64,000 nt of DNA from an uncultured Eubacteriales bacterium (lineage in GTDB: Bacteria > Bacillota > Clostridia > Oscillospirales > Acutalibacteraceae). The number at the start of each line of letters is the position of its first letter. Position 1 is the first letter of the stretch. Below the pieces are notes generated by a model. The model worked only from the letters and a program-made list of their open reading frames with translations, searched no databases and was not told where the DNA came from. Below are positions 31,416 through 40,407 of this stretch, in pieces. A program made the translations under genes and the position numbers. The stretch spans positions 7,078 through 71,077 of the forward strand of contig CAKSSR010000010.1 in NCBI GenBank assembly GCA_934489735.1, read 5' to 3'.

Positions 31416-33647
31416 TTGAAGCTTTTTAAAATATTTAAATCGGTTGCATTATCGATAGTTTTATCAACGGCAGCCGTTTGTATTAAAGGACAAGCAACGA
31501 TTAGTCCAATACCTGTAAGCGGTAGGGTTTTACGAGCAGATAAAAGACTAGGAGATAACAGTGATTGGATGGAAGTAGCACGATTGAATGGATACTCATT
31601 AATTGTAAGGATGAATTGCTTATCAGAGAAGACGACGTATAGCAATAGTAATACTTATAATGGATATTTAAATTCAAATGTAAAGCAATTGATGGATAGA
31701 TGGTTTTTAACATTGGATGATGGACTTTTGAAAAGACTAGCCGTCGGGAATGATGCGGAAGCAAACTTAGGATGTTTTGATAGCCTTGATTGTACGACAT
31801 ATCAATATAATAATCCAGGGGAGCTTCAAGGGAGTGGCATCAGCTTACCAGACTTCAACAAACCTCCGTCTCCTTTTGCCCTTAGCTTTCAGGAGGCAAG
31901 AAAATTTTTATTTTCTCAAGCAGATTTAAGGCATAGTGATCCAGCGGCATATGCTAATTACTTACTTTTAGCGGGCTCGAGGAAAAGAGAAAGATTTTAT
32001 TTAAGATTTATTCCAGCGGGAACAGATTATTTACCAATTGAAGCGAGCTGGTTACGTTCTCCGTCGAGTAATTTAACGTCAGCATCATGCAGTGGAAAGA
32101 TGAATTTAGCAGGAAGAACTTTATTCTGTGATAATTTAAAGAAAGAGTATGGAATAAGGCCTGCTATGTGGGTTCATTCATCTATATTTGCAGGGGTAAA
32201 TCCAGTACATATACCAACAGAACTGATTGAATCTATGAATGTGGATGAAAATGCTAAGACTAAGATTATAAACTTACTCTCCTGCGAATATTATTATAAG
32301 AACATGTTTACAAATTGTGAGCTAGAATATGACAGACCGAAGTATTTCGTGATGTTCTCTAACAATCCAGGAATGGAAGATATAAAAAAGTTTATAGGTA
32401 CTTACAATAGAATGGGAATCATACCTACAAATGCAATCGTACATCTAGGGCAGACTGATCTAACTAAACTAAATATAGACGATCTTGAGCAATTATTAAG
32501 GTCGAAATTAGAAAATGCAAGTGGCGGTTCACTAATAATAAATGTCAAGAACGTTTTTGATTTTACATCTGAAGAAGATTTTAAACTAAAATTTGAAAAA
32601 TTCATCAAAACTTTATCAAGCAGCAGCAAATGCTTAGTTGTAATGACAAATTGTACTCCTCGATTGAAAGAATATATATCAAAAGATCAATGGGAAAGTG
32701 ATATATTTGAAATGATTGATTTAAAAGAAGAACAACCAATACCGATGGATGAGTGTCAAGAGAAACATGTTGATATTATTACTAAGCCGACGATTGAAGA
32801 ATGCATGAAACCATTGGATTCATTAGTTGGCATGAATGATTTTAAAGAATTAGTTAAGGGACTGCTACGTGATTTTAAAATTTTTGAAATAGATTCGAAA
32901 ATGGGCATAGAAAGGGAAAGACCTCGTCTTCACATGATACTAATGGGCAATCCAGGGACAGGAAAGACTACAGTTGCTCAGACACTGGGAGACATATTAT
33001 TCAATGCAGGAATAATTAAACGAAATAAAGTAATAAAAGTAGAGAGAGCAGATTTAGTTGGCAAGTATCAAGGGCATACAGAGGCATTTGTAAAGAGTAA
33101 ATTGAAAGAAGCTGAAGGAGGCATTTTATTTATTGATGAGGCATATAGTCTAGCTGCTGGAGGTAATAGAGATTTTGGACAACGTGTTATAGAAGGACTT
33201 CTCACGCCGTTGACTACTGACGATTGCATTATAATTGTTGCAGGATATGTAGACGAAATGCAGAAATTTTTAAGATCGAATTCAGGACTTTCAGGGCGAT
33301 TTAATCATAAAGTGATATTAAAAGACTATACGGCGGAAGAACTTTTAGAAATATTCGAAAATTTATGCAAAAAGAGTAATTTTACTTTAGAAGAGGGAGC
33401 CGGGGAATATTTATTAGAGATATTTAGGAACCTTTCTAGAGAATCTAACTTTAGCAATGCAAGATGTGTTCGCAAGGTTTATGATGACATAATGAGAATA
33501 AGAAGCATGAGTTTAACTATTGATATCGATGTTGATGATCTGACAGAATCTGAAATAAGAGACAGGAAGACTATAAAGACTGAATATATAGAGAAATTGA
33601 ATGAAGAATTAAAGAAATCTAAATTAAAAGAAAGAGTGAATTTATGA
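31416..33647 (+). CDS. Exported AAA+ ATPase (CbxX/CfqX type) with N-terminal DUF6273-like domain
   Basis: A 743-residue protein. Residues 1-28 are a signal peptide (MKLFKIFKSVALSIVLSTAA, cleavage near KGQA). About residues 30-255 hold a DUF6273-like domain ending ASWLRSPSSNLTSAS...GIRPAMWVHSS. A middle region (270-460) is unknown. The AAA+ domain (about 470-680) is CbxX/SpoVK-like: LVGMNDFKELVK, Walker A MGNPGTGKTTVAQ, GKYQGHTEAFVKSKL, Walker B GGILFIDEAYSLA, and GLSGRFNH (arginine finger). Start TTG follows AAAAGGGG. An ATP-driven machine with a signal peptide is very unusual. It overlaps the next gene by four bases. Confidence 0.8.
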   Translation: MKLFKIFKSVALSIVLSTAAVCIKGQATISPIPVSGRVLRADKRLGDNSDWMEVARLNGYSLIVRMNCLSEKTTYSNSNTYNGYLNSNVKQLMDRWFLTLDDGLLKRLAVGNDAEANLGCFDSLDCTTYQYNNPGELQGSGISLPDFNKPPSPFALSFQEARKFLFSQADLRHSDPAAYANYLLLAGSRKRERFYLRFIPAGTDYLPIEASWLRSPSSNLTSASCSGKMNLAGRTLFCDNLKKEYGIRPAMWVHSSIFAGVNPVHIPTELIESMNVDENAKTKIINLLSCEYYYKNMFTNCELEYDRPKYFVMFSNNPGMEDIKKFIGTYNRMGIIPTNAIVHLGQTDLTKLNIDDLEQLLRSKLENASGGSLIINVKNVFDFTSEEDFKLKFEKFIKTLSSSSKCLVVMTNCTPRLKEYISKDQWESDIFEMIDLKEEQPIPMDECQEKHVDIITKPTIEECMKPLDSLVGMNDFKELVKGLLRDFKIFEIDSKMGIERERPRLHMILMGNPGTGKTTVAQTLGDILFNAGIIKRNKVIKVERADLVGKYQGHTEAFVKSKLKEAEGGILFIDEAYSLAAGGNRDFGQRVIEGLLTPLTTDDCIIIVAGYVDEMQKFLRSNSGLSGRFNHKVILKDYTAEELLEIFENLCKKSNFTLEEGAGEYLLEIFRNLSRESNFSNARCVRKVYDDIMRIRSMSLTIDIDVDDLTESEIRDRKTIKTEYIEKLNEELKKSKLKERVNL

Positions 33648-35680
33648 ATAAGTTTAAAATTTTAACCACATTAATGATTTTTAGCGGATTATTTTTAAAT
33701 AATAACATGTTGACGAAAGCTATGGATAAAGAAAAGGAAGTAAAAGACAAGAGTTTGATATCAATATGTGAAGGAGAAAAAGAAAATTTAACCGATGGTT
33801 ATTACGGTATGGCAAATCTATATCCAAAAGGAAGGACAAAGGAACAAATTCTTAGAAATTATGTACTCGATCTTTCGGAATTTCAGTCTATAGGGCTTAA
33901 AACTGGTATGAAAGGTGAAGACGGCAAGGAATTAACTGTTAATATACCTGCAGCAGTGCATTTCAAAGATAGAGAAGGAAGAGAAAAAATAGTAGTATAT
34001 AATAGCCATTTACCAAGTGTTATCAATGCTTTTAGACTTAGATTACAAAGCCTTTATGAAAAAGAAGAGGAACAACGTAAAGAGTCACTTAATAAAAGTA
34101 TTGCTCCAAGTTGGTTTTTAACGGAACTACGTAACCCATCAAAGGCATACTTATTAAAAATAGCTGATACCAGATTGTTATATAATGCTGACCTTGAAAG
34201 AGTATTAAGTAGTAATAAACCAGACATAGAGATATTGGTTGATATATGTACATATTTGAGATGTGCTTTGTTAAAGTACGGGGACAATATGGAAAACACA
34301 TCGACGCCGTGCGCATTTATGATCGACGTAAAGGCTTTCAATGATGGAGAATTTTCTAGAAAATTGATTGAAAAAATGGAGACTCCTATTGAATATTATA
34401 ATGCAGTTGAAGCAGGACTTTATCGCATAGCAAGTTCAGACTTGAGCGATCGAGACATGGTTATAGCTTTGGACCATTGCCTTGATGAATTTTTATATAA
34501 ATTAAAACCAAGAGCCTCAGATTTGAATGCTATTAACTTTTGCTTTGCACTTAGCAGAGTTGATTATTATTTGTCTAGACTTGAGAGGCACAAGACAGAT
34601 AGAACTGTTGAAGAACTAGAAGTAATGGACAAGCTTAGAAGAAAAATCGAATCATTATATATAGAACATAGATTTATTTTTATTAGAAGTGGCGCACCTA
34701 TTCTAAATATACCTATTGATTATGGCCAAGTTATATTGAATACTGATTCCAGAAGCGTTATGTTTATTGATCGAATCGAAGTTCAAGAAAGATTTATAAA
34801 AAGGCTTGAAGATATATTAGATACTAAGTTTTCAGTAATAAAAGGTCAATATAATTTTGAAGCTTGTGGGCCAGAGGACTTGAGAAGATTAGCAAATGAA
34901 TTGCGTCCTGAAAGTTATCAAGAAATGATCGACAAAATGCAGCAGCAGATTTTAATCCTAAAGGAGCAGGAAGAATTATATAGAGCAGGGGCAGAAGTCA
35001 AAAAGGTTAAAGTGGCTTTTAAGGCCATTGAGACAGGCATCAGTTTAGGAGTGGAGACTTTTCGAAAGAAATCATCTTCAAATGATAAACAGACCTCACA
35101 GTCAAGCGATTCTAAGTACAACTTTACTGAAAAAGATGTAAGAGATTATGTATCTGAAGAAGAAAGACTTAAGTCTCAGCAACAAGTTATTGATCCACTT
35201 GATATTTTACTTGATACTGACTTTAGCAATCCAATAAATATAACAGTGGATGAACTTCCTGAAATACAAGAACCAGATGAAGAGGATATGATTGATACAG
35301 GATTCCCAAGTGAGATAATAGTTAGACAGCCAAACGAAACATCTATAGGCAAGGTAGTTCAAAAGGCAGGATTGACCCCGGAAGATATTGATATTCTATT
35401 GGAAAGCATGAGTCAATATTTGAAGAGCCTACGTATCAAAGGAGAGATAAAACTCAAACAAAATCAGTGCGAATTAATTAAACGAATAAGAGATAATGAA
35501 TCGGATTATCAAAATTTATTTTTATTATACATAAAGTTGTTAAGACATAACTTTTTGGAAAGAAATGATTTTGGCGGAGTAATAATTGATGAACGTAGGG
35601 ATGCAGATGGAGACGGAAGAGGAAGATTTTTAAGAGAATATTTCGTCCAAGAAGTTCAAAAGTTAGAATCAGATTTATAA
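33644..35680 (+). CDS. Exported protein of unknown function, 678 residues
   Basis: Signal peptide MNKFKILTTLMIFSGLF with likely cleavage after LTKA. The rest is hydrophilic and mainly helical, with a long alpha region (about 100-450), a coiled-coil-like stretch (YQEMIDKMQQQILILKEQEELY), a Ser/Lys spacer, an acidic segment (LPEIQEPDEEDMIDTG), and a C terminus containing GGVIIDERRD, vaguely like the GIIIVERP motif of neighbours. Translationally coupled to the AAA+ gene by ATGA, so it may be a substrate or partner of that ATPase. No known family recognised. Confidence 0.75.
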   Translation: MNKFKILTTLMIFSGLFLNNNMLTKAMDKEKEVKDKSLISICEGEKENLTDGYYGMANLYPKGRTKEQILRNYVLDLSEFQSIGLKTGMKGEDGKELTVNIPAAVHFKDREGREKIVVYNSHLPSVINAFRLRLQSLYEKEEEQRKESLNKSIAPSWFLTELRNPSKAYLLKIADTRLLYNADLERVLSSNKPDIEILVDICTYLRCALLKYGDNMENTSTPCAFMIDVKAFNDGEFSRKLIEKMETPIEYYNAVEAGLYRIASSDLSDRDMVIALDHCLDEFLYKLKPRASDLNAINFCFALSRVDYYLSRLERHKTDRTVEELEVMDKLRRKIESLYIEHRFIFIRSGAPILNIPIDYGQVILNTDSRSVMFIDRIEVQERFIKRLEDILDTKFSVIKGQYNFEACGPEDLRRLANELRPESYQEMIDKMQQQILILKEQEELYRAGAEVKKVKVAFKAIETGISLGVETFRKKSSSNDKQTSQSSDSKYNFTEKDVRDYVSEEERLKSQQQVIDPLDILLDTDFSNPINITVDELPEIQEPDEEDMIDTGFPSEIIVRQPNETSIGKVVQKAGLTPEDIDILLESMSQYLKSLRIKGEIKLKQNQCELIKRIRDNESDYQNLFLLYIKLLRHNFLERNDFGGVIIDERRDADGDGRGRFLREYFVQEVQKLESDL

Positions 35681-35739
35681 AAATAAGTAAAAATTTAAAT
35701 AATAGACTTTTAGGGAAAGCAGAATTTGGTGGGGGCAAT

Positions 35740-35928
35740 ATGTTTAAAAGCGAAAAGGCCTATATGTCTAGAAATATAGTAGGGACAGAAGAGGATAAGG
35801 GAATAATAATAGTGGAAAGGCCAAAGGAATATTGGGATGATTGTTATCCAACTGGTATATATGAACAATATGATTACAAACGTCATGATTTAGGTAAAAA
35901 AATAGAAAGACAGTTAAAGGGGATTTAA
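35740..35928 (+). CDS. Small protein resembling the tail of the 41657 protein
   Basis: A 62-residue frame with a ribosome site (GGTGGGGG) before the ATG and no signal peptide. Residues 20-33 (KGIIIVERPKEYWD) and the end (RQLKGI) resemble MGIVIVERPDNF and VKQLKGD near the C terminus of the 225-residue protein at 41657. It is either a small gene of the set or the left-over 3' end of a former paralog. It precedes the 35932 gene by three bases, so it is likely cotranslated. Confidence 0.5.
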   Translation: MFKSEKAYMSRNIVGTEEDKGIIIVERPKEYWDDCYPTGIYEQYDYKRHDLGKKIERQLKGI

Positions 35929-35931
35929 CTT

Positions 35932-37137
35932 ATGAAGAAATTAGTTTCGATTATTATGACAATAACCACAGCCTTGTGCACAGCAAATTTAAATATTTTT
36001 GCGATGCAAAGCAATGAATTGGAAAGAGAGGACTATAGAAAAATACGTTCGTATTTTAACGAGAAATCAGAGAGTGAGCCGGATGAGCATAAAGCAATAA
36101 ATTTTAAACTGAGGGAATCGTATAGCTCTGGCTCTGACTACAGAGAGGTAAGTGTATGTAATATACAGCATTTGATCGGAATGGCAGATGGTGATGATTT
36201 TTTGCAGGCGGTTTTGAGTTTGTATGTTAGTACTGAGATTGATGTCCGTGAGGCTTGTTCGGAAAGTGATTTAGATGAAAAATTGGAGTCTGTAATAAGT
36301 AGGGCTATATCTAAAGTAAGTAAAAGGATAGATAGCAGTAAAGATGAGAAAGAAAAAATACATATTTTATCAAGAAAATTAGGTTTGAGTTATGATGATG
36401 CACTGTGCAGTTATCTTATGTTTGTATCAGAGAGAGTTATTTTAAGTGATTATGACTATATGAAAGAATTACTTGATAAGAATATGCGTTCGGCACTATT
36501 TTATTTGATTGAACCTCTACTAGGAGAGAAGAATGCGGCAATTATAAGTCTAGGAATAAGAGGCTCTTTTACTGAGAAGAGATTGTCAAGATTGAAGTAC
36601 TATGTTGTCGATGATTACTTGCAAAAGCAATTAGATGATACGAATGTGATATTTAGAATCCAGAGAATACAGAATATATCAAGTGTTATGAAACAAATTA
36701 GAATGCAGGTAATAAACGAACCAAGATCTACAGTGAATAGCAATGTGTTTCTATTGGCCGTTGATGCAAGAAGGAATGCAGATGGAAGTAATTTTGAAGA
36801 AAATTGGGGATTGTGGAAGTGGTGGAATAGCGGATTAAGGGATGATGAAAGCTATTGTAGGTTTAAAAGAATTAATAATTTAAAAGGGGCACCAAAGATT
36901 TGCAATTATATTTCAAGAGATGGAAGAAGTATAGAAGAATTAATAATGGTTTTTAGTGGAACCTTAATTGGAAAAATCACCGAATACAAAATATTGAAAG
37001 AGTATATTGATAAACCATATAAATTCAAAATTACTTTCAAAGTAACTGCTCCAAGCGCTAAACAAATTGAAGATGGCAAAGAAAAAGCAGAAAGTGATAC
37101 AGATCGAGAAGTAAAAGATAATGAAGCAGATGATTAA
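35932..37137 (+). CDS. Exported protein of unknown function, paralog of 40408
   Basis: A 401-residue protein with a signal peptide (MKKLVSIIMTITTALCTANL, cleavage near IFA-MQ). It aligns along its length with the protein at 40408: DYRKIRSYF, SGSDYREVSVCNIQHL, KLGLSYDDALCSYLMF, VDDYLQKQ, FRIQRIQNI, LWKWWNSGLRDDESYCRF, DGRSIEEL. The pair of hydrophobic segments seen in the paralog is degenerate here (LFYLIEPLLGEKNAAIISLGI), so this one may be soluble. The C terminus is charged and acidic. No known family recognised. Confidence 0.75.
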   Translation: MKKLVSIIMTITTALCTANLNIFAMQSNELEREDYRKIRSYFNEKSESEPDEHKAINFKLRESYSSGSDYREVSVCNIQHLIGMADGDDFLQAVLSLYVSTEIDVREACSESDLDEKLESVISRAISKVSKRIDSSKDEKEKIHILSRKLGLSYDDALCSYLMFVSERVILSDYDYMKELLDKNMRSALFYLIEPLLGEKNAAIISLGIRGSFTEKRLSRLKYYVVDDYLQKQLDDTNVIFRIQRIQNISSVMKQIRMQVINEPRSTVNSNVFLLAVDARRNADGSNFEENWGLWKWWNSGLRDDESYCRFKRINNLKGAPKICNYISRDGRSIEELIMVFSGTLIGKITEYKILKEYIDKPYKFKITFKVTAPSAKQIEDGKEKAESDTDREVKDNEADD

Positions 37138-37160
37138 TGAGAGCAATTAATAACTTAATC

Positions 37161-37200
37161 AGTGGAATAGATTTCTATGCATTGTAGAGTTTATTCCACT
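37161..37200 (+). terminator. Terminator after exported unit 1
   Basis: AGTGGAATA / TATTCCACT hairpin followed by TTTAATTATT. Confidence 0.72.
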
Positions 37201-37271
37201 TTAATTATTATGATGTATAAGAACCCAGAAAGATTATACAAATTAAATAGTGAAATATAGTAATAATATTG

Positions 37272-37300
37272 TTGTAATATTGATTTGGATGATGTATAAT
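37272..37300 (+). promoter_or_regulatory. Promoter of exported unit 2, with leader
   Basis: TTGTAA (37272-37277), 17-base spacer, TATAAT (37295-37300). The leader has GAGGAGG (37331-37337) and a tiny frame MVRWLV-stop at 37340-37360, about 100 bases before the main start, perhaps a leader peptide. Confidence 0.55.
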
Positions 37301-37460
37301 TTAAAGAGGGAAATGGGAAAAAGAAGAGAGAGGAGGATTATGGTTAGATGGTTGGTTTGAATTTGGAATATATTTACCTTAGCTATAGATGCATATTGTA
37401 TTATGACTAAAAGAATCTCGAACTTATTTTACAATAATTTATTTAAGGTAGAGGGAATAT

Positions 37461-40127
37461 ATGAAAAAAATAATAATCTTAATTATGCTGATATGCATAT
37501 TTTTATCAAATGGTTTATGTAACACATGCGCATGTGATGGTAATGCATTAATTGATTACAGTCAGATTGAAATTGATGAGTTGCCTGGAAGGATTGTTAG
37601 AGAAATAGAAGAATTTAGAGAAAAGCGGGCAAAATATTTTGAATTAGATGATGGGCAAATCATGAGGATTGATTATCCAATAGACATACATGAACAAAAT
37701 GGACAGGGAGTCTTAGAAGAAAGTAAGAATTTTATAGAATTTAATAATAAAGATATTAAAATTTTTCGCGGCGAGTACGAAATTTTAATAAATCATAAGG
37801 ATTTAGGAAAGAGTCAGCTCATAGAGATTGATAAAGGGCATAAAATTTACAAGAACATGTATAGGAATGTGGACTTAGAATGTAAAATTCTGAGCAACAA
37901 ATTTGAAGAAAACTTGATTTTGAGATCAAAAGATGTACAAAATGAATTTATTTTTGATTATTCTTTAAAAGGATTGAGAGCGAATAAGATTGATGATAAG
38001 ACTATAGAACTTTTGGATAAAGATTTAAGGTGCATATATAAAATTTCTGCGCCGAAGATGTTTGACTCAAATGGCGAGACAAGTGATAAGATATTTTTAG
38101 ATATTTTAGAGAATAGAGAAGATAAATTGAAGATAAAAGTAATTTGTGATAGAGATTGGATAGACGATGAAAAGAGAGTATTTCCAATTTCTATTGATCC
38201 TGATTATACGGATGAACTATTTTGCTTTTCATCTAGTATGGGAGGCCAAGTATTTAGTACGAACTGGAGAAAAAAGGATACAAATAGTTCCATATTTTTA
38301 AATCTAACAGGATCTAAATTGAAAAATTTTGGAGTGGTTAGCGTCTCGATTTTCGGAAGGAATGCTAAGGGAGAGATTAATTGTACTTATAAAGCAGATC
38401 ACTACCTGCTAGAAGCGGGCAAGAAGTACGAGATATATAATTCGGCAAGTGAGAATGGCTGCAAAGAGGTTCAAATAAGATTTAAGACTTTGCTGAATCA
38501 ATATATTTACGGGAAATGGAGTCCGGATTATAAACCGCAGAGAGATACTTTAAGAATTGGAGGAGCAGGAGGACTAAGCAATACAAAGGACTCAGAATTT
38601 CGTTTGGTAATTTCACCAGATAGAACTTGCTGGACGACAATTCGAACTAAAACTAATGATAGCTCTGTATATTTGAAGTTATTTGATCCAAGTGGACGAG
38701 GAGGATCAGTAAAATGTAGCGTCTGGGGACTAGGTGGTTTAAAAAGAAGTGAAAATTGCACTTATGATCAAGAATCTTATACATTACAATTTGGACAAAA
38801 GTATGAACTTTTGAATTCGGTAAAAGAAAGAGAAAATTCTGGAGTCCAATTGAGATTCGAGGGTAACGCTGGTACCGAAATTAAAGGGGAGTGGAGCCCG
38901 GATTATGCTAGGGATCCAGAATGTGTAAGAGTTCCTAGCAGTATAGGTTCAAAAATTAGACCGGCTATAGGAGGAAAGATAATAAAAGTTAGACCAATGA
39001 CTCAGCATTGTGGATTTCCTTCAGGTTGTGAAGCTACAAGTGCAGCAATGGTTATTCATTTTTATGGATATAGACCTATAGGACATTACAAAAGACTAAT
39101 CACAGACTTTATTAAGAAAATGGACGTAAAGCCAGCGAAAAACAAAGGAGAAGGACCAGATCCTAATTATGCATTTGCGGGTCATCCGACTCAAAACGGA
39201 TATGGATGCTTTGCACCATGCATAGCTAAGACAATGGAAAGATTTTTCAAAGAAAATGCTAAAATTGGATGCATGGTTGAAATCGTGAAAGGTAAAAGTT
39301 TAGAGCAATTGACTAGAGATTATATTTCTAAAGATATCCCAGTATTGATTTGGGCAACGATTAATATGACGCAGAGAAGCGACGGGAATAGCTGGAAAGT
39401 AACATATCCAAGGAGTTCGCCACTATATAATAAGAAATTTATATGGCCGGCGGGAGAACATTGCATTGTTTTAGTTGGATTTAACGAAAAAGACTTTTTT
39501 GTTAATGATCCATACCAAAATGAAGACAAAGTTATTGGAGCATATGATAGAAAAGCATTGGAAAAGAGTTATAGCTCAATGGGAAGGCAAGCGGTTGTAG
39601 TTCATAATTTAACAAAACCAACCCCGGTTATATACGAAAGTATGAATGCAATTTGGCTACAAGATGAAAATGCAGTCAACGGACAAGGGCATACTGGTTT
39701 ATTGTTGCAAGCAGGTGATAGAAAATGGTATCATTTTTACTGGGGAAACAATGGCGAAGGCTTTGCAAACTGTAGCAAGGTTGGAACATTAAGTTTATTA
39801 AATGGGACTTACAATAATCACATAGATGTAAACAAAACTAAGATTTATAAAGGAACTTATACCGACAGTTTGTATTTTGTTGGCAATTTCTTAGCAGGAC
39901 TTGAATATGCGAGGTCAATTGTTGGCAAAAAGGACTATAATTTATTTACTGATAACTGCGTTCAAGTGAGCATAGACGTATTGACAAAGGGAACGTTTGA
40001 AAAAGAAGATAATTGTTGCGGAGCAGAAGACTTAAAGAAAGTGAGAGGCTTGGTTTCTCCAAATATGATCTTCAATACGATTAAAAAATTTAAGGCACGT
40101 GAAGCAACGGATATTAAAGCTGTATAA
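37461..40127 (+). CDS. Exported multi-domain protein with C39-like cysteine protease domain
   Basis: An 888-residue protein. Signal peptide MKKIIILIMLICIFLSNGL. Residues about 100-245 look like the N-terminal domain of WapA/Rhs-type wall proteins (YKNMYRNVDLECKILSN, then SISIDPDY-like FPISIDPDYTD). Two beta-rich repeats (about 250-360 and 375-485) each end G-K/E-WSPDY. A C39_2/papain-like domain follows (about 505-720) with HCGFPSGCEATSAAMVIHF (Cys), EHCIVLVGF (His) and FVNDPYQ (Asn/Asp). The last part has GHTGLLL and FTDNCVQVSIDVL, a His and Cys pair that could be a second, permuted thiol-hydrolase fold. It would cleave peptides outside the producing cell or act as a toxin. Confidence 0.72.
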   Translation: MKKIIILIMLICIFLSNGLCNTCACDGNALIDYSQIEIDELPGRIVREIEEFREKRAKYFELDDGQIMRIDYPIDIHEQNGQGVLEESKNFIEFNNKDIKIFRGEYEILINHKDLGKSQLIEIDKGHKIYKNMYRNVDLECKILSNKFEENLILRSKDVQNEFIFDYSLKGLRANKIDDKTIELLDKDLRCIYKISAPKMFDSNGETSDKIFLDILENREDKLKIKVICDRDWIDDEKRVFPISIDPDYTDELFCFSSSMGGQVFSTNWRKKDTNSSIFLNLTGSKLKNFGVVSVSIFGRNAKGEINCTYKADHYLLEAGKKYEIYNSASENGCKEVQIRFKTLLNQYIYGKWSPDYKPQRDTLRIGGAGGLSNTKDSEFRLVISPDRTCWTTIRTKTNDSSVYLKLFDPSGRGGSVKCSVWGLGGLKRSENCTYDQESYTLQFGQKYELLNSVKERENSGVQLRFEGNAGTEIKGEWSPDYARDPECVRVPSSIGSKIRPAIGGKIIKVRPMTQHCGFPSGCEATSAAMVIHFYGYRPIGHYKRLITDFIKKMDVKPAKNKGEGPDPNYAFAGHPTQNGYGCFAPCIAKTMERFFKENAKIGCMVEIVKGKSLEQLTRDYISKDIPVLIWATINMTQRSDGNSWKVTYPRSSPLYNKKFIWPAGEHCIVLVGFNEKDFFVNDPYQNEDKVIGAYDRKALEKSYSSMGRQAVVVHNLTKPTPVIYESMNAIWLQDENAVNGQGHTGLLLQAGDRKWYHFYWGNNGEGFANCSKVGTLSLLNGTYNNHIDVNKTKIYKGTYTDSLYFVGNFLAGLEYARSIVGKKDYNLFTDNCVQVSIDVLTKGTFEKEDNCCGAEDLKKVRGLVSPNMIFNTIKKFKAREATDIKAV

Positions 40128-40249
40128 AAAATTTGATTAAATTTAAAAGATGACTAAAAGAGTATTGCAGATTAATGACAAATTAGTATAATAACTATAA
40201 TTAATCATTAATTATTCTTTAAAATAAATGGAAATGTAAAGTAGATTTC

Positions 40250-40278
40250 TTGAAATTTAATGGCAAATGGTATATAAT
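40250..40278 (+). promoter_or_regulatory. Promoter of exported unit 3, with leader
   Basis: TTGAAA (40250-40255), 17-base spacer, TATAAT (40273-40278); an AGAGGAGG site lies in the leader about 90 bases before the start at 40408. Confidence 0.58.
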
Positions 40279-40407
40279 TATAATGTAGTAAGTGAAAATA
40301 AGAAAAAGAGGAGGTTGCTACTAATATAAAATATTTAAGGAAACAAAGGCTTAATTATAAATTTATTTATAGATTTGAGTGGAATTCTTAAAAAGTAGCA
40401 TTTAGGC

